64,000 bases of DNA from Corallium rubrum (GCA_964035015.1 CAXIUP010000107.1:431001-495000), one strand, 5' to 3'; positions 1-12,163 are shown, numbered from the stretch's first letter. Notes: generated by a model from the letters alone, not told the origin. Numbers and translations are program-made.

Positions 1-1001
1 TGTAGGATTTTAGGGTTTTTACTTTTTAGTGAGTTATTTTACTTTTATACCTTTTCCCGTACCTTGAAGTTTTAAACGGATCAAAATTCTTGAATTATGA
101 TTGGTTGATGAAAAATTATACGGTCGGACCTCTGCGAAGACAGTGGCATGAATGACGATGTTCTAAATTAAGAATCCGTCTCTGATTGGTTGATAGTTAT
201 CCCATGGTTATCCAACTCTCGGATCGGTTAATCTCTACTGCTCTATAACGAGATTTAACAATTAGTCTTTCTAAACAACAAAGCAGCAAACTTTAACCAA
301 TGAAAAACTGAAATATGGTGAAAAGACCGAAAGAAAGCGAAAAATAAGCCAAAAAATAGTTATATAAGCCAAATGAAATTTTTCCAAGCCAAACCTTGTA
401 AAAACAAGCCAAATTTGAGAAATTTGGCTTAAAAAAAGCCAAACTGGCAACCCTGGTACGGTCCTCAGGTACGGCGATTTCAAATTTCAAATCAGAACAG
501 TAAAACATGGCTCGGTGTTCCACAGGTTTTTCCGCTTGCCTTCTGGGTTGGCCCCTCCCACTTTATCGCCTAGCTTCCTTGCGTGCCCCCGTTATCCCCC
601 ATGAGCATCGAAAAACCTCTTGTACCGTGGCTTGCTCGGTGGCTTTTTGGTTACATGGGTCCAGATAAAACTAGGTCATTACCAGCTTGTATTTATCACA
701 ACGTCAAAGGAAAATATAACTCCAGAGAAACCACTGGATATATGAATGCACAAGAATGCAATTGATCGATCATGTGAATAGACACTTACCAAGGTTGCTT
801 CAATGAACATGAACAATGATTTGAACTCGAGATTGCACATGAGAGCATATTCTGGAAGTGTCTGTTTACCCTTTCAAGCATGAAGAGGGTTTATAGTGTA
901 AGAAGGGGCTTAATAAAGGAAATACATACTAGAAGTTACTACCGCAAGTGTGCTGCCTCAAAAGGGACAAATATCTGCAGTCCGTGACCAATGTGACACC
1001 C
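1..1001. other. No gene recognised
   Basis: No reading frame here resembles a known protein. The only structure seen is a hAT-like repeat terminus around 330-455, listed separately. Confidence 0.5.
330..455 (-). repeat. hAT-like transposon end (solo terminus)
   Basis: Read on the minus strand, the sequence starts CAGGGTTGCCAGTTTGGC and continues with repeated GGCTT/AAGCC motifs. This is the look of a hAT-type terminal region. No matching opposite end was found nearby, so it may be a truncated copy. Confidence 0.35.
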
Positions 1002-1209
1002 CTTGCCCACTCCACCCAAGATTACCCACACCACCCAAGATTGCTCACACCACTCGACTGCCCCCTCCACCCAAGATTACCCACACCACCCAAGATTGCC
1101 CACTCCACCCGAGATTGCCCACTCCGCCCGAGATTGCCCACTCCACCCGAGATTGCCCACTCCACCCGAGATTGCCCACTCCACCCGAGATTGCCCACTC
1201 CATCCAATT
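1002..1209 (+). repeat. Minisatellite, 19-bp unit
   Basis: Roughly ten head-to-tail copies of a 19-bp unit close to TTGCCCACTCCACCCGAGA. The left copies are more diverged and the last five are almost identical. Long open frames across it in both directions are a by-product of the repeat. Confidence 0.9.
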
Positions 1210-1910
1210 TTTTCTCACCTCTTCACCATAAGAACCCACAGAGTTGCCTGCGAAGAAGACTGGGAAGTCCAAAAATGTAATATTAATTACAATAGCCAGA
1301 GTATTTACACATCTCTTCTATATTTTTTAATTACAAGATTGAAAACAAGGGTTTTGACAGGATATACACGATTAAATAATCACACCTCTTGCTCTGATTG
1401 CTTAATATGTTTTGACAAATCTAGATCTTTAATAAAATTATACAGCAATGTACCGTTGAGCCCATCACATTATTTTGTATAACATGTATAAGTCAAAATA
1501 CACACACGCAGATAGTACTCATAGTAGCGTCTGATTAGAATGCTGATCAGTGCAAACACAAACACACAATGAACCCCCACCAATATACACCTAAAAATAG
1601 AAGAAAACAACTGAAGTCTCCTACAAAGAAACAGAGTTGTCAGTTGTAGCAATTGATATCTTATCTCGACAAGATAAACTCTCCCCACCTAAATTGTAAG
1701 ACAGTTCACAAGTGTGTTCAGAGGTTAAAGAACAAGAACGATTCACTGCCAATTTAGAAAATCCATCGCTGTCGTGGTGTTTACCAACTTCAAACTTAAC
1801 ATGCAATTTGTAAGAGCAAATCCTTCTGGCATATGTGATGTAGGAAGAAACTTCCTACGTCACAAAACCTCATTAAAATGATCAAGATCCCTCACTATTG
1901 CCTATCTCCA
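1210..1910. other. No gene recognised
   Basis: AT-rich DNA with no convincing coding region. A short palindrome at about 1838-1866 (GTAGGAAGAAACTTCCTAC) is the only structure seen. Confidence 0.5.
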
Positions 1911-2435
1911 TTCGTTGACGACTATACATAGCTCGGCAAAGAGGCCTGGACATGAGACACAGGTAACCCATGTCAAGATTAGTATGCTGCCTTCGGCAGC
2001 AATTATATCTTCAATGGTTTTAACGACAATACGGCCAGGTATTTTACGAGTTTCCGATGTATTTTTCCGAGCCCTGAAAGGGTGAGGAAAAATGCGAGAA
2101 ACTAGTAAAATGCCCGGCCGTATTATCGGTAAAACCATTCAACGGGATACTTATTATATGACCATTCAAATGAAACAGAGAGTTCGCATCTGCCATTTTA
2201 CTTTGGATTTTTCAAATAAGCCAGATTTTCTAAACCGGTTAAACTGATATAGAAAAGGTATTTAGTTTGGATTCCGCTTCTGGATTTGATCAGTTAGCTT
2301 AAGCTAACCTTATTAGGAAATGACGTCATTGTCATATAATTGCCGCAGAGTGTCAGCGAGGCAGTACACCAATCTTGGCATGGGTACCATGTGTCTCATG
2401 TCCAGACCTCTGCCGAGTTATGTATAGTCAACGAA
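1911..2435. mobile_element. Foldback/MITE with nested inverted repeat
   Basis: The first about 80 bp (TTCGTTGACGACTATACATA onward) return in inverted form at the right end (TATGTATAGTCAACGAA at 2419-2435). A second, inner inverted repeat lies at about 2014-2141 (AATGGTTTTAACGACAATAC against its complement). There is no coding capacity. The family is not identified, and the nested arms suggest one small element inside another or a compound hairpin element. Confidence 0.7.
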
Positions 2436-2486
2436 ATCAACATCGCTGGCAAACGTTTGCACGTGCGTGATTTCACAAGAATAAAC

Positions 2487-3765
2487 CAGTGAACTCTATA
2501 TATACCTGGAAGGCTGACTCCATTCAATCCCCATGACTAAAAAGTGAGGCAAAACATGGCGACAATGGGAAATTTTTGGACGTCAGATCTAGGCTCCTAC
2601 GCGGTCATCTTCGATGTCAGTCAGTCTTTTTTCTCGTGGCTGAACCACAGGAGGCCCGAACGTACACCCTCTTGAGCGCGAGCAGTGTTGTGTTCCTTTT
2701 TTGTTTACTTTCTGTACTTACAAGAGAACTCCTCTGGGACCAGGGTATTGAAATTCGAAATAAATTTAGATTCACAGATAATATTCAAATTTAGACATAG
2801 AAATATTTCAGACGGCCCTCACTTGAAGCTCCGTAAAATCCACAAAAATCTCGCGAAAATTGTCATCAGTGCATTTGTCAAGAACTTGGCTTTCAGTTCG
2901 TTGCTCTTTTGACCCAAACGTTCATCTTCGCAACTCGGGAAACATTCCTACAAACTGAGGTGACACCAGCCGTTCATATATACGCATATTGTGAGAGCTT
3001 TTGTGAAGCCAAAGCCGGTTTGTATCCAAACGTTACGTTTCAGTCGAGCTGCAAAGAAGATGAAAGAGCAATGAACCAAAAGCCGAGTTCTTCACGAATA
3101 TACGGTAATTTTCGCGAGATCGAGCGCTTTTTGTGAATTTTACGGAGCTTTAAAATGAGGGTCGTCTAAAATATTCACTATTGAAAGTTGCCAACCTTTC
3201 CTTATTTTTAGTATAAAGAGGTTATATTTAACCGGGAGTAAACATCTCGTCGAAATATAATTGAAACTACGCACTTCCCCGTAAAGTAAATGAGTGGCTC
3301 GGTCACGAAAAAAGACTGACATGTATGTATTCTACACTCGAATTTTCCTTCACCCTAAATCCTTGGAACATGCTGTGTAATCGAGTGAAATGCCCAATAT
3401 CATTTATAGTATACCCAATTCTCTCCTGGCATTACCACCTTATTATATATACAGAACTCGCGATCGAGCTCTCGGCAACGGCCTCCGTGGCTCAGTGGTC
3501 AGAGCATTGCACTGGAATCGCAGGGTCGTGGGTTCAATTCCTGCCGGAGGGCCTGTGTAGTTGCATTTTTCGCAACTGCTCCCGGTTTGGTCTTAAAATG
3601 TATGTATTCTACACTCGAATTTTCCTTCACCCTAAATCCTTGGAACAAGGTGACCGCGTAGTTGCCTAGTCTAAAAAATTCAATCCAAAAATTCCCCATT
3701 GCCGCCATTTTTTGCCTCACTTTTTGATTGGGAGTCAGCCTTCCAGGTATATATAAAGTTCACTG
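2487..3765. mobile_element. Non-autonomous hAT-type element, copy 1
   Basis: The terminal inverted repeats are over 100 bp and begin CAGTGAACT. They are flanked by a perfect 8-bp target duplication, GAATAAAC, at 2479-2486 and 3766-3773. An 8-bp duplication and a CAG start fit the hAT superfamily. A second copy lies at 17481-18496. This copy also contains a tRNA-like SINE insertion. No transposase is encoded. Confidence 0.85.
3371..3597 (+). mobile_element. tRNA-derived SINE inside the hAT-type element
   Basis: A 227-bp segment is flanked by a 50-bp direct repeat (3321-3370 and 3598-3647). It contains a tRNA-like head at 3481-3551 with an A box (TGGCTCAGTGG, 3488), a B box (GGTTCAATTCC, 3531) and an anticodon-loop GGA at 3514-3516, followed by a short tail. 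The related hAT-type copy at 17.5 kb lacks this segment, which supports insertion. The 50-bp repeat is long for a normal target duplication. Confidence 0.65.
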
Positions 3766-3773
3766 GAATAAAC

Positions 3774-4617
3774 ATCAAGAGAAGCCGTGGTGACAACAAC
3801 CAGACAGCGAAGACTAAGTAAGACTCGACTATTTTACTCTGGCTAATGCTCATTCTCTGTTATAAAAGAAATGGTTCGTGGTTTGGCGTGATCCATTGAC
3901 TTTTGATGCACTTAGGAAGTTGGAGAGCACTCAAAAAATTCTTACGCTTTTTCTGTGTTCTCCGAACTTCCCGCGTGCATCCATGACTCGATGGAGCACG
4001 CTAACCATGAACTATTTCTTAAATATCAATTTCTATTTAAATACGGCAAAAAAAATTTATATATAAATTTCGACATAAATATGACTAAATAAATTTGTAC
4101 ATGATAGGCGCAAACCGTGCATGCATTTAGCGCCATGTACCGCGCGTAAAATTTGATATTTACAGTAACAAATACCTAGCAAGTTTTAAGATAACTAGAC
4201 ACTATATATTACTATATTGTTTGTTTGTCAGAATGACATACGTGCGTATATACCATGCTGAATGGTAAAATATGCTGACGAAATACGTAGTATGGTGTAT
4301 TTAAAGTAATGCTGAATAATATGCTGACGAAATATGTAGTATGGTGTATTTAGAGTAATGCTAAATCTATGGGCTTTTTTCTGAAATTTAGAAAATTATT
4401 TAAAAAGGTAGTACAATAACCGTCAAAAATTAAAAAGATCCCCCACAAAATTTCTTTGTGATAAATTTAAAGAATTACGAACCAAGGTCAAATAAATGTT
4501 CAGCAAAAGTCGTGCAAGTTTCTTTAACTCCCTTGATACAACAATTAGGCTTCATCCGAAACGATTTTGGTCAATTTTTATATTTAAAAATAAGACAACT
4601 TCCGTCCCTGAGAGCGC
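3774..4617. other. No gene; short tandem duplication
   Basis: AT-rich non-coding DNA. A segment of about 49 bp containing ATGCTGACGAAATA is duplicated in tandem at about 4256-4368. Confidence 0.6.
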
Positions 4618-5043
4618 GTGACATGGGAAAATGATGATCGAAGTCCTGTCTCTTCCAGCGACGATGCCACTTACGTATCAACTCCAAGAAATATTGCTGA
4701 CTTGTTTAATAATTACTTCATTTCCGTGTTTAGCTGTGATAATGGTCCAGTGCTGCCATTCCCATCAGTGTCGGCCCTTGACCCTGCTTTGGCAGACATC
4801 TGTCTGACATCTGACGAAGTGTTACACACTCTCCAGGCTCTTGACATCAATAAGGCTTCTGGACCGGACGGAATTCCACCTCGTGCCATGCACAACACGG
4901 CTTTATTCCATGCACAACACGGCTTTATTCCAGGAAAATCGTGCACCACCCAACTGGTTGAAGTACTTGATTATATCGGTTCGCAACTGGGCGCTGGAAA
5001 GCAGACGGACGTGATCTATTGAGACATGTCCAAAGCATTTGAC
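4618..5043 (+). pseudogene. LINE reverse transcriptase fragment (jockey/CR1-like)
   Basis: The frame carries the block preceding RT motif 1, a KASGPDGIPPR-type motif, and then jumps to a GFIPGKSCTTQL block and, after a stop, DMSKAFD (RT motif A). Everything normally found between these blocks is missing, so the copy has an internal deletion of RT fingers. A 21-bp duplication (CATGCACAACACGGCTTTATT, twice at about 4889-4931) lies at the deletion point. Family knowledge places such motifs in jockey/CR1/L2 non-LTR elements. It is dead and truncated at both ends. Confidence 0.8.
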
Positions 5044-5671
5044 ATTCCACTGATTTACATATGCAAATTCGTTATACTGAATTGCTCAGATTGAAATAAG
5101 TTTTACCCCGACACAGAACGTGTCATTTTGATGCGCTATCGAAATTATGAACCGACTTATTCCGCGTTTTAGCGTGATATAGAACTCACTTTTTCTACTC
5201 GTATTTAACACGGTATCTTTCTAATTGCAAAAAAAACTGTCAAACAAGGAACATTTACGCAAGGGTATTGATTGCATCATTTCTGAGATGTGAGTCAAAT
5301 TATCATTTCTTCAGTTAGATGTTTAATTACATACGTATAATATAGCATTTATTGTAACATTTGTATCACAAGAACATTGGAATGGAGTGCCATGATCTAG
5401 GAAATTTTACGCACATTCCAACGTCACCTCTTGCGTGGCCGTCCTCTTGACCTGGAGAATGAGTCATTTTTGTGTGAGGGTGAGACCACTGAAATATTTC
5501 ACGCTTGAACTTGTGTATGAGGACGCTATGGACGAGCTGATTCCTACGGTGGTTCAGAGATGACATAAGCATTTTTTATTCTCGCGACTTTTTTCGCTAC
5601 ATTTTTCCACGACTTTTCAGATTCACGATAAATAACTTAGCCCTTTATAGGTGTTTTTGAAAGAAATAGCC
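5044..5671. other. No gene recognised
   Basis: AT-rich DNA between the LINE fragment and the integrase-core gene. No supported frames or repeats were seen. Confidence 0.5.
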
Positions 5672-6402
5672 ATGTTTCTATTATTTTGTATTTGTATATT
5701 ACAAATAGCAACTGTTAAGGCTATTTTACCACAATATTCTCCTGTGGATCAAGCGATTGGACGCAATGAAGCAACCGTGAACTACTTTAGGCTTGGTTTT
5801 ACTGCAGCAGAAATTTTAGGTTTTCTTGCCAGTATTCACGGAGTTCTGCGGCAGCTAAGAAGAATAGTACAAAGCCATGGTTGTAGAACAAGGGTGAACT
5901 CCACCGATATGAATGTTGTTCAGGCCGTGGAACAAGAATTGAGAGGTAGTGGTAGGCTCTTTGGTTACCGGGCGATGCATCATAGGTTAGTTAACGATTA
6001 TCATTTTGCTGTTACGAGAGACGTGCTTGATATAGAGAGTGCTAAATATACTCGACCCAGGAGTAGAGGCAGATCTAGGCACAGATTACAGAGACGAAGC
6101 TACTACACCAAAGGGTCAAACTATTTATGGCATATAGATGGATATGACACGTTGTGCATGGAGCACACTTTCTTCCCGAAACAAGCAACATACAAGATTA
6201 TGCTATACCAGTCGGTTTTGACAAGATCGAAATTGCTGAACAAGAATTTGCTGTAACCCCCCGTGTAAGAGGTTGCAGTTCTTACTTCAACGAACTTGCC
6301 GAAATTATTATGCTGGATGAAAGACTGCAAATGCCTGAAACGGCAGCAGAAGGTAAAAACTTGTACATAAATCTATTTAGCTTGATTGACGATTTATCAT
6401 AG
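5672..6402 (+). pseudogene. Integrase-core (IS3-like) domain gene, catalytic core deleted
   Basis: I chose ATG 5672. The protein has a hydrophobic N-terminus, a helix-turn-helix-like segment (about residues 30-70, with a GVLRQLRRIV helix), and then a GSGRLFGYRAMHHRL block and RRSYYTKGSNYLWHIDGYD. In intact relatives the last block leads into the rve catalytic core (first Asp in HIDGYD). Here the sequence jumps, with a frame change near 6160, directly to a C-terminal tail ending LINLFSLIDDLS-like at 6402. The DDE core is therefore missing. The family is common in cnidarian and fish genomes and resembles IS3-type transposases. My family placement is by motif recall. Confidence 0.6.
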
Positions 6403-7152
6403 ATTGGCTATTTTGTTTTGAAATTGAACAGACTTATTGAAAACCAACTAAGTTCAAGTAGCTCTTGCTTTGAGTAAGGACTAGGCTGAAAGGGGTTTAC
6501 TTTACTAAACGAGAAGAATGTTCAACGTTTATGTGGATTTTATTTCGGCTTGATAATGCACTCAGGCTTCTATTTTTATTAAAAGTTCAATGTAACTGCA
6601 ATACTACAAAATGTTTTTACACTTCTGTAGACATTAAAACAGAACAAGAAAAAGTGCTTCTGTGTTCTTTAAAGAAACAGAAGAAAAATTAATTAACACT
6701 ATAAAGTCGACTGTTCTCCTTCCCAGGGCATCAAGTGGTTCCTGATACATCTAATAATCTTATCTAATGTTCCTGATACATCTAATAATCTTAATCCTGT
6801 CTAATGTTTCCGTCGGATGGATAATCTCGTCCAAGGCTCTGTAAATTTCCAGGTTTGTAAAATTTTTGAATAAATTCGTTATATCTAGCTTCTTTATATG
6901 TTGAAACTTTCGTTATTCATAACAACCAATCAGAATGCACAAATTTTCAGAGATCTCCAGAGCCACTTGACGCTTTAGCAACTCAAAAAGCGTACTGTGT
7001 ATGTGTCTTGTTTGAATGTTTAATAGTTTTGTTTATTTGCAATACAAAGTCTACAGCACCTTGTAAACCACATTATAATCCCCACCTGAAAGATTTTAAC
7101 CGCTCATGATGATTTAAATATGGTGTAGCTCAGTTGGAGCAAATGCAAAAAT
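6403..7152. other. No gene; short direct repeat
   Basis: Non-coding AT-rich DNA. GTTCCTGATACATCTAATAA occurs twice near 6738 and 6770. An isolated tRNA A-box-like string, TGTAGCTCAGTTGG, sits at about 7124 just before the next inverted-repeat element, with no B box after it. Confidence 0.45.
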
Positions 7153-7353
7153 CAGATGTAGTTTTAGCACGGACTGTACAACAAATTGCTAAGAGGGTAT
7201 ACCCTCTCAGTTTGAGTCGAGTAAACATGGTGGCTTCAAGCTCCAACTTGTATAGGATATTTCTGATTTTTAGCCAAGGATTGTAATATGGCAAAGATAT
7301 TTAACTTGTAGCAAATCGTATTTGTCGTACAGTCTGTGCTAAAACTACATTTG
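7153..7353. mobile_element. Small inverted-repeat element (MITE)
   Basis: The left arm AGATGTAGTTTTAGCAC is matched in inverted form at the right end (GTGCTAAAACTACAT), with arms of about 30 bp and a total length of about 200 bp. There is no coding capacity. Target duplication and family are not clear. Confidence 0.6.
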
Positions 7354-7492
7354 TATAACATTTAACATAACAAAAATTTAACAACATGTACAGGAAGTGA
7401 CTTCCTCAATAAAAGTTCCTCGCTTGATTTAAGGTCTTTTGTTTACGTTAAAGTTAAGTAAGTCACAATATGCCATTCTGCCATTTTCCATT

Positions 7493-8070
7493 TTACAATA
7501 CATTTGTAAATGCGGTACGTAATTCCGTGTAATAGTCATAAGTAGATGGCAGTTCCAGAACACAACCGCAAGTGTGCGCAATTGGACATCTTTCGAACTC
7601 TTCCAGCTTGGTGAAATTAACAAGAATTGTTGGAACACATATGTCATCGGCACTAGTCACAAACATTACAAACGACTTGAGCTTTGCAATGTCCAGCCCC
7701 CTCCCCTGATGAAGCGTTTCAAGAAGTACTCCGCACTGGTTTCTGGCACAGCATCCACCATGGCAAGCACTTTCTTTGTTGTAGGCTTCAAAGACTCGTA
7801 CAAAGAATATACTCCATCCACTGACGATAACTGACTCTGTCCCAGAGTCGTCTTAAAAATAACTTCCCAGCAATCAACAGCGTACTGCGCTTGTTGAATA
7901 ATCTCCTTCTGAGCCACTTCCATTACCAGACATTTAATGTTATCTTTGGTTGGCAATTTTCTACGTCCAAAACGATCGAACAGTTCAGTAAGATCTTCGT
8001 CGTCACAGAGCCGTTCCTTGTCACTTGCTAATGCCCTGCATACAACTTGTTCGTCAATTGGAGCAAGGTG
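7493..8070 (-). pseudogene. HECT-type ubiquitin-ligase C-terminal fragment
   Basis: Read leftward, the frame from about 8070 gives an acidic helical region, then SAEYFLKRFIRGGGW. After a frame change near 7690 it gives a FVTSADDIC block and HTCGCVLELPSTYDYY, ending at the stop near 7493. The HTCxC-LPSTY block is the end of a HECT-like domain as seen in G2E3-like animal proteins, and the Cys that would carry ubiquitin is retained. Only the C-terminal lobe is present and the frame is broken, so this is a decayed fragment. The nearby gene at 18.8-19.6 kb could be a related N-terminal piece, but I cannot show that. Confidence 0.55.
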
Positions 8071-8117
8071 GATGTCTCACTAGACATTGCAGAGACAAAA
8101 AAACGCTTGGCTTAGCG

Positions 8118-8414
8118 TCACTGGAAGTAACCCAGATCTAGTAACCGTTGATGATTGAAGGAGATACAATGGAAGAAACTAGCTAGAGTAGCTTTCTTCA
8201 TTTCTGCAACACTACCAGTATTACGTCGTATTGCAATTCCATAATAGTTTTGGAGTTTGTTGATTAGCGAATCGGTCAACTTTCCTTTGCCACCAAGCTC
8301 TTTCTTTTCCTTTTTCTTTTTTTTCAGTGTCCCCACTCGTTTCTGTATATGTCCAATGCACTCTTTCTTTACCACCACAACTTTGTCTTCTAAAGCACTT
8401 TGCCGACTGGGTGC
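8118..8414 (-). pseudogene. Mutator-like transposase, C-terminal part
   Basis: The minus frame carries ECIGHIQKRVGT, a Lys-rich run, KLTDSLINKLQNYYGIAI and ASFFHC. In Mutator-like animal transposases this segment follows the second catalytic Asp region. The matching upstream portion lies at 12421-14022 on the same strand. The two are separated by the piggyBac element, whose TTAA target starts at 8415. The Lys run is longer than expected and the frame at the junction is shifted. Confidence 0.65.
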
Positions 8415-8806
8415 TTAACCACTGGCCACTCACGCATGACTAGCCGCTTTTCATAATTTTCACTATCCAATTGAATGGTGATTATTAAAAATAACCATGT
8501 TGTATATTATATCATTCAAAAGCTTAGATTCTGCTCTTTCAAATGATACCATAAACAAGGGGATGCTATTGCATTGATATGACTTTGTATTGTGCCAAAC
8601 TAGGGCTGTTTTGAGAATTTTTAAGAATTTTTATTATCAATACAAGTTGAAAAAACCAAAGGAGTAACCACCTATATATACTATATACATCATTATATTG
8701 CAGAAAAGTGAAAAGCTGAAAGTTTATTGATTTATTTGACACTATATGTGATCTGAAAAAAGAAAAAGAAAATTGAAAAACTATCTACAAATTACAAAAG
8801 CAGAGT

Positions 8807-11800
8807 TTACACTCTTGCATGTGGGCGATGGTATGGCTTGAAACAATCAATGCAAAGAGGCACTTGGCATTCTTGGCACAACCAAGATGTTTCTCTTCTT
8901 GGCTTCTTCCCATCAGGTCCTGGCTTGCTTGAGCACTGGAAACATCGACGAGTTGGCTTAGCTTTACCATCAGTTGGTGGAATGCGAAGTGGGAAGTGAT
9001 CACCTTGGAGACGTCTTCGTGGTTCATTTGCTGCTGGTGGTGTAGGGACATCTTCTTTCAAAGAAGGCAGAGTTTTGGCAATGGTTATCATATATGTTAC
9101 AAATGACATACCATCTGATGGGTTACGTATACTAAATGTATATAATTTATATGCATTGACCACTCCCATTTGGAATAACCAAAAAAACATCTTCTTCCAC
9201 CATTTCAAAGTTTTTCTTTTCAATGGATAATATGATGCCATCTGATCGTGCTTATCAACACCAGCTTTACTCTTGTTGTAAGTGACCACTGACTGGGGTT
9301 TCATTACCTCATGATTATGGTAGGCACTTCGAGGATTGCTCGTGTCAACCATGGTGTTGGAATCAATAGTAGACAGCATGAAGACATCCCTTTTATCCTT
9401 CCACTTAGTGGCCAAAATATTATTTGCCTTTTTTGCAATTCTTTCACCTTTCTTCAACCGAGTAGTCTTGAATTCCTCTGGCAGGTGTTTACGGTTAGAC
9501 ATTACCGTCCCAACTGGATAGAACCAGAACCCATTTTCAAGTAAGGTTTTGAAAAGTGTTGGTGACGAGTAGCGCCTATCCATAAACACGCGATAGTTCT
9601 TTCCCTGGAATGGTTCAAGTAGCCGGCTTACCAGTGCATTCACAGAATTATCTCCAGTGGCAGTGTATATTTCTATGTTGCATACCATCCCTGAAAGTGA
9701 CTCACATACACATTCCACCCTCATGTCATACTTATTGGGTTTGTTTTTCATGTATACCCGGAAACTGATACGTCCTCGGAATGGACATACTGCCTCATCA
9801 ACTGTTAGATTAGCTCTAGGAGTATAAAGCTCACCAAATTTAGCTAGAAGATGAGTAAATATAGGACGAATTTTATGCAGTGGATCATGACCTTCACTAC
9901 CTCTTGCTACATGTGTGGAGTTGTCATTGAGATGCAGATAGCCAAGAATTGTTTTGAATTTGTCTCTGCCCATACCCACCATGCTGGGAAATGATGAATA
10001 CAGCACAGGATCTGTAGAAAAATAATCGGATATGGATGGCTTCGTGACAACACACATATGCAAGATAATGGAAAAAAACTGGTACAAGGTGGAAAGGGTA
10101 ACCGTTTTCCATGTAGAGTATGCTGCTTCATTCATTTGTTGCCTAGCATACCGATTGGTTTCAGCCTTTACTTTGACAAAGAACTCTTTATCAAAAATGG
10201 CAGTGAATGAATCCATCACCGAACATCCTTCTGGCAGCTTATCTCTATTGACTCCACATGTGGAGTCATTAAAATCATTGACTGCGAAGTCGCCACCAGG
10301 CTCTGTCCACTCAAACTCAGGGGTAGCTAAAATAAGAATATTTATTTAGAATGATAAATATTTTATTTATAAGTATAAACACTTGATCAACATTACATAA
10401 TATACATGTTTTATTATTACTGCAAAATTTTATCAATAAAGAATAGTGACATACAGATATAATAAGGTAAGTAAGAATGAGATTGCTTACCTTGTGCACA
10501 CCTAGCTCTTGCATTACGAGGTCTTCTTTGGGTGCTACATTCTCCAGCACCATGTTCTTGCTCAACAACATCTAATAAAAAGGTACAGAATTCAAATAAT
10601 TGTTTCCAGAAGAAATTTCAGGAATAATACATATGCTCCTTCCATTTTCTCAACGTCTATATACTTCATATTAGAACTAGAATTGTATAAATCATTAGTC
10701 TGCGATAGCAGACTGATCTCGGCCGCACCCTCCCCCCCGGAAGCGGCAGAGAAACAGTCTGCGATCAATCAACACTAATGCCGTACAGCCACCCCACAGT
10801 AAACCGTGGGGCGGCATGTGATTGGTCGATTTAAACTTTCTTTGTATAAGCTGATCTAAATCTAATGCCGACAACTTCATAAACAGCTTTCGGAATGGTA
10901 TCGAAATGGACGTTTACGAAGCTTTTATAAACGCAGTGAAGGACGTTAAACGGGTATTTTCTATAAATTTTTTGAAACAAGAACAAGTGGAAGCATCTAC
11001 AAAACCTTTAAGTTTATAATTATAAACATACCGTTGCCGAGGCACTTTCGACACACGTGCAATTCGTTTACACACGCTCACTTAGAATGGAAACTTTTGA
11101 ATGACTTCGATACTGCTAATTCCAGTTGCCGCGCTGTTTTTTGACAGTTGTTTACGACTTCACATGCACTGAATAGACGTTGATAAAAATGCTGTGTGAA
11201 AACAATTAAAATAACGGGTCCCGGTAAGACGATTTCATCTAATTAAAATAGGCTAGCTCTCCTGACATCTATGGTCAAAGATTTTCTTCTTTCGTATTAA
11301 GTCTTTCAACTGCTGCTTACTTTCATCGTTTCAGCATCAAGAACCTCGGAATAATATACACGCATTTGCCCCAAGGATTAAGAACATACGGTAGACGAAC
11401 TTTGTTTACTTGACACGAACGTAGACAGTGCACTGGTTGTTGCAAAAACAAACGAATGGGGTAACGTAAAATTTAAATTGCATGACAAATCACAATTGTT
11501 TGTGTCCTCAAACCACTGTTGATAACAAGTGAACAACGTTCAAAAAACGGCGCGTGGCGCGGTCAGAACTTCTTCCAGACTCCAGTTAATTTATATCCGA
11601 AATATTTATACATGACGTCACGGTACGGCATTAGTGTCGATTGATCGCAGACTGTTGTTCTGGCGCTTCCAGGGGGGAGCGGTCGAGCAGCAGTCTGCTA
11701 TCGCAGACTAATAAATCATGTGCCTTACCAGAGGTATTGCTTGGTGTCTGGTTTATTGAGTCATCAACTTCGACCTCGTCAGCACTTGGCTCGTAATCTG

Positions 11801-12163
11801 CATAACATACCAAGAAAATAAATCAAAACAGACACAATTCCGACACAAGTAATATAGATTTCTAGCATGAACAGACAATATATTGACATTGAACTGTATG
11901 TACAAGCCGATCAGTAGACGAAATTTGATATGAAACTACCCTTCTACAACAGATCAAAACAAACAGCAACACATGTACTTCGCCGTATAAAACAACGTAG
12001 CGCATATCCAAATTCGGTTTGCTGAAATTATTATAACATCTAAAGAGAGTAAAACACTCTTACCTTCACTCTTACCTTCATCATCCTCAGAACCCATATT
12101 CAATTCACTGTCACTATCATGAAGAATTTCTTCAAGAACTTCATCAACACGGCACGACGCCAT
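8807..12163 (-). CDS. piggyBac-like transposase, four exons, apparently intact
   Basis: The exons (minus strand) are 12163-12076, 11797-11729, 10571-10491 and 10326-8807. Each ends in a GT donor and starts after an AG acceptor, and every junction is phase 1. The total is 1758 nt, or 585 residues plus stop. The N-terminus is acidic (DSDSE, EDDE). The catalytic DDD residues of the DDE_Tnp_1_7 fold are visible at about D256 (NLTVDEAV), D329 (VFMDRRYSSP) and D437 (AGVDKHDQM). The C-terminal Cys-rich domain (CFQC...CQEC...CIDC) would bind the transposon ends. Intron 2 holds a 1-kb foreign element. I see no disabling change, so it could encode active enzyme or a domesticated protein. Confidence 0.85.
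10696..11710. mobile_element. Non-autonomous TIR element in a piggyBac intron
   Basis: The ends are inverted: TAGTCTGCGATAGCAGACTG on the left and its complement (CAGTCTGCTATCGCAGACTA) at 11691-11710. They are flanked by a perfect 9-bp target duplication, ATAAATCAT (10687-10695 and 11711-11719). A second inverted block around ATTAGTGTTGATTGATCGCA lies just inside. There is no transposase. A 9-bp duplication fits Mutator-like elements. Because it lies wholly in intron 2, the transposase frame is untouched. Confidence 0.85.

Noticed and set aside
948..1482. Overlapping open frames rich in Pro, His and Thr on both strands
   Set aside because: They are produced by the 19-bp tandem repeat, whose unit has no stop in several frames.
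3481..3551. A functional tRNA-Ser(GGA) gene
   Set aside because: The first acceptor pair is G-G, one anticodon-stem pair is A-C, and the long variable arm required of serine tRNAs is absent. It lies in a repeat inside a transposon, so a SINE head is the better reading.
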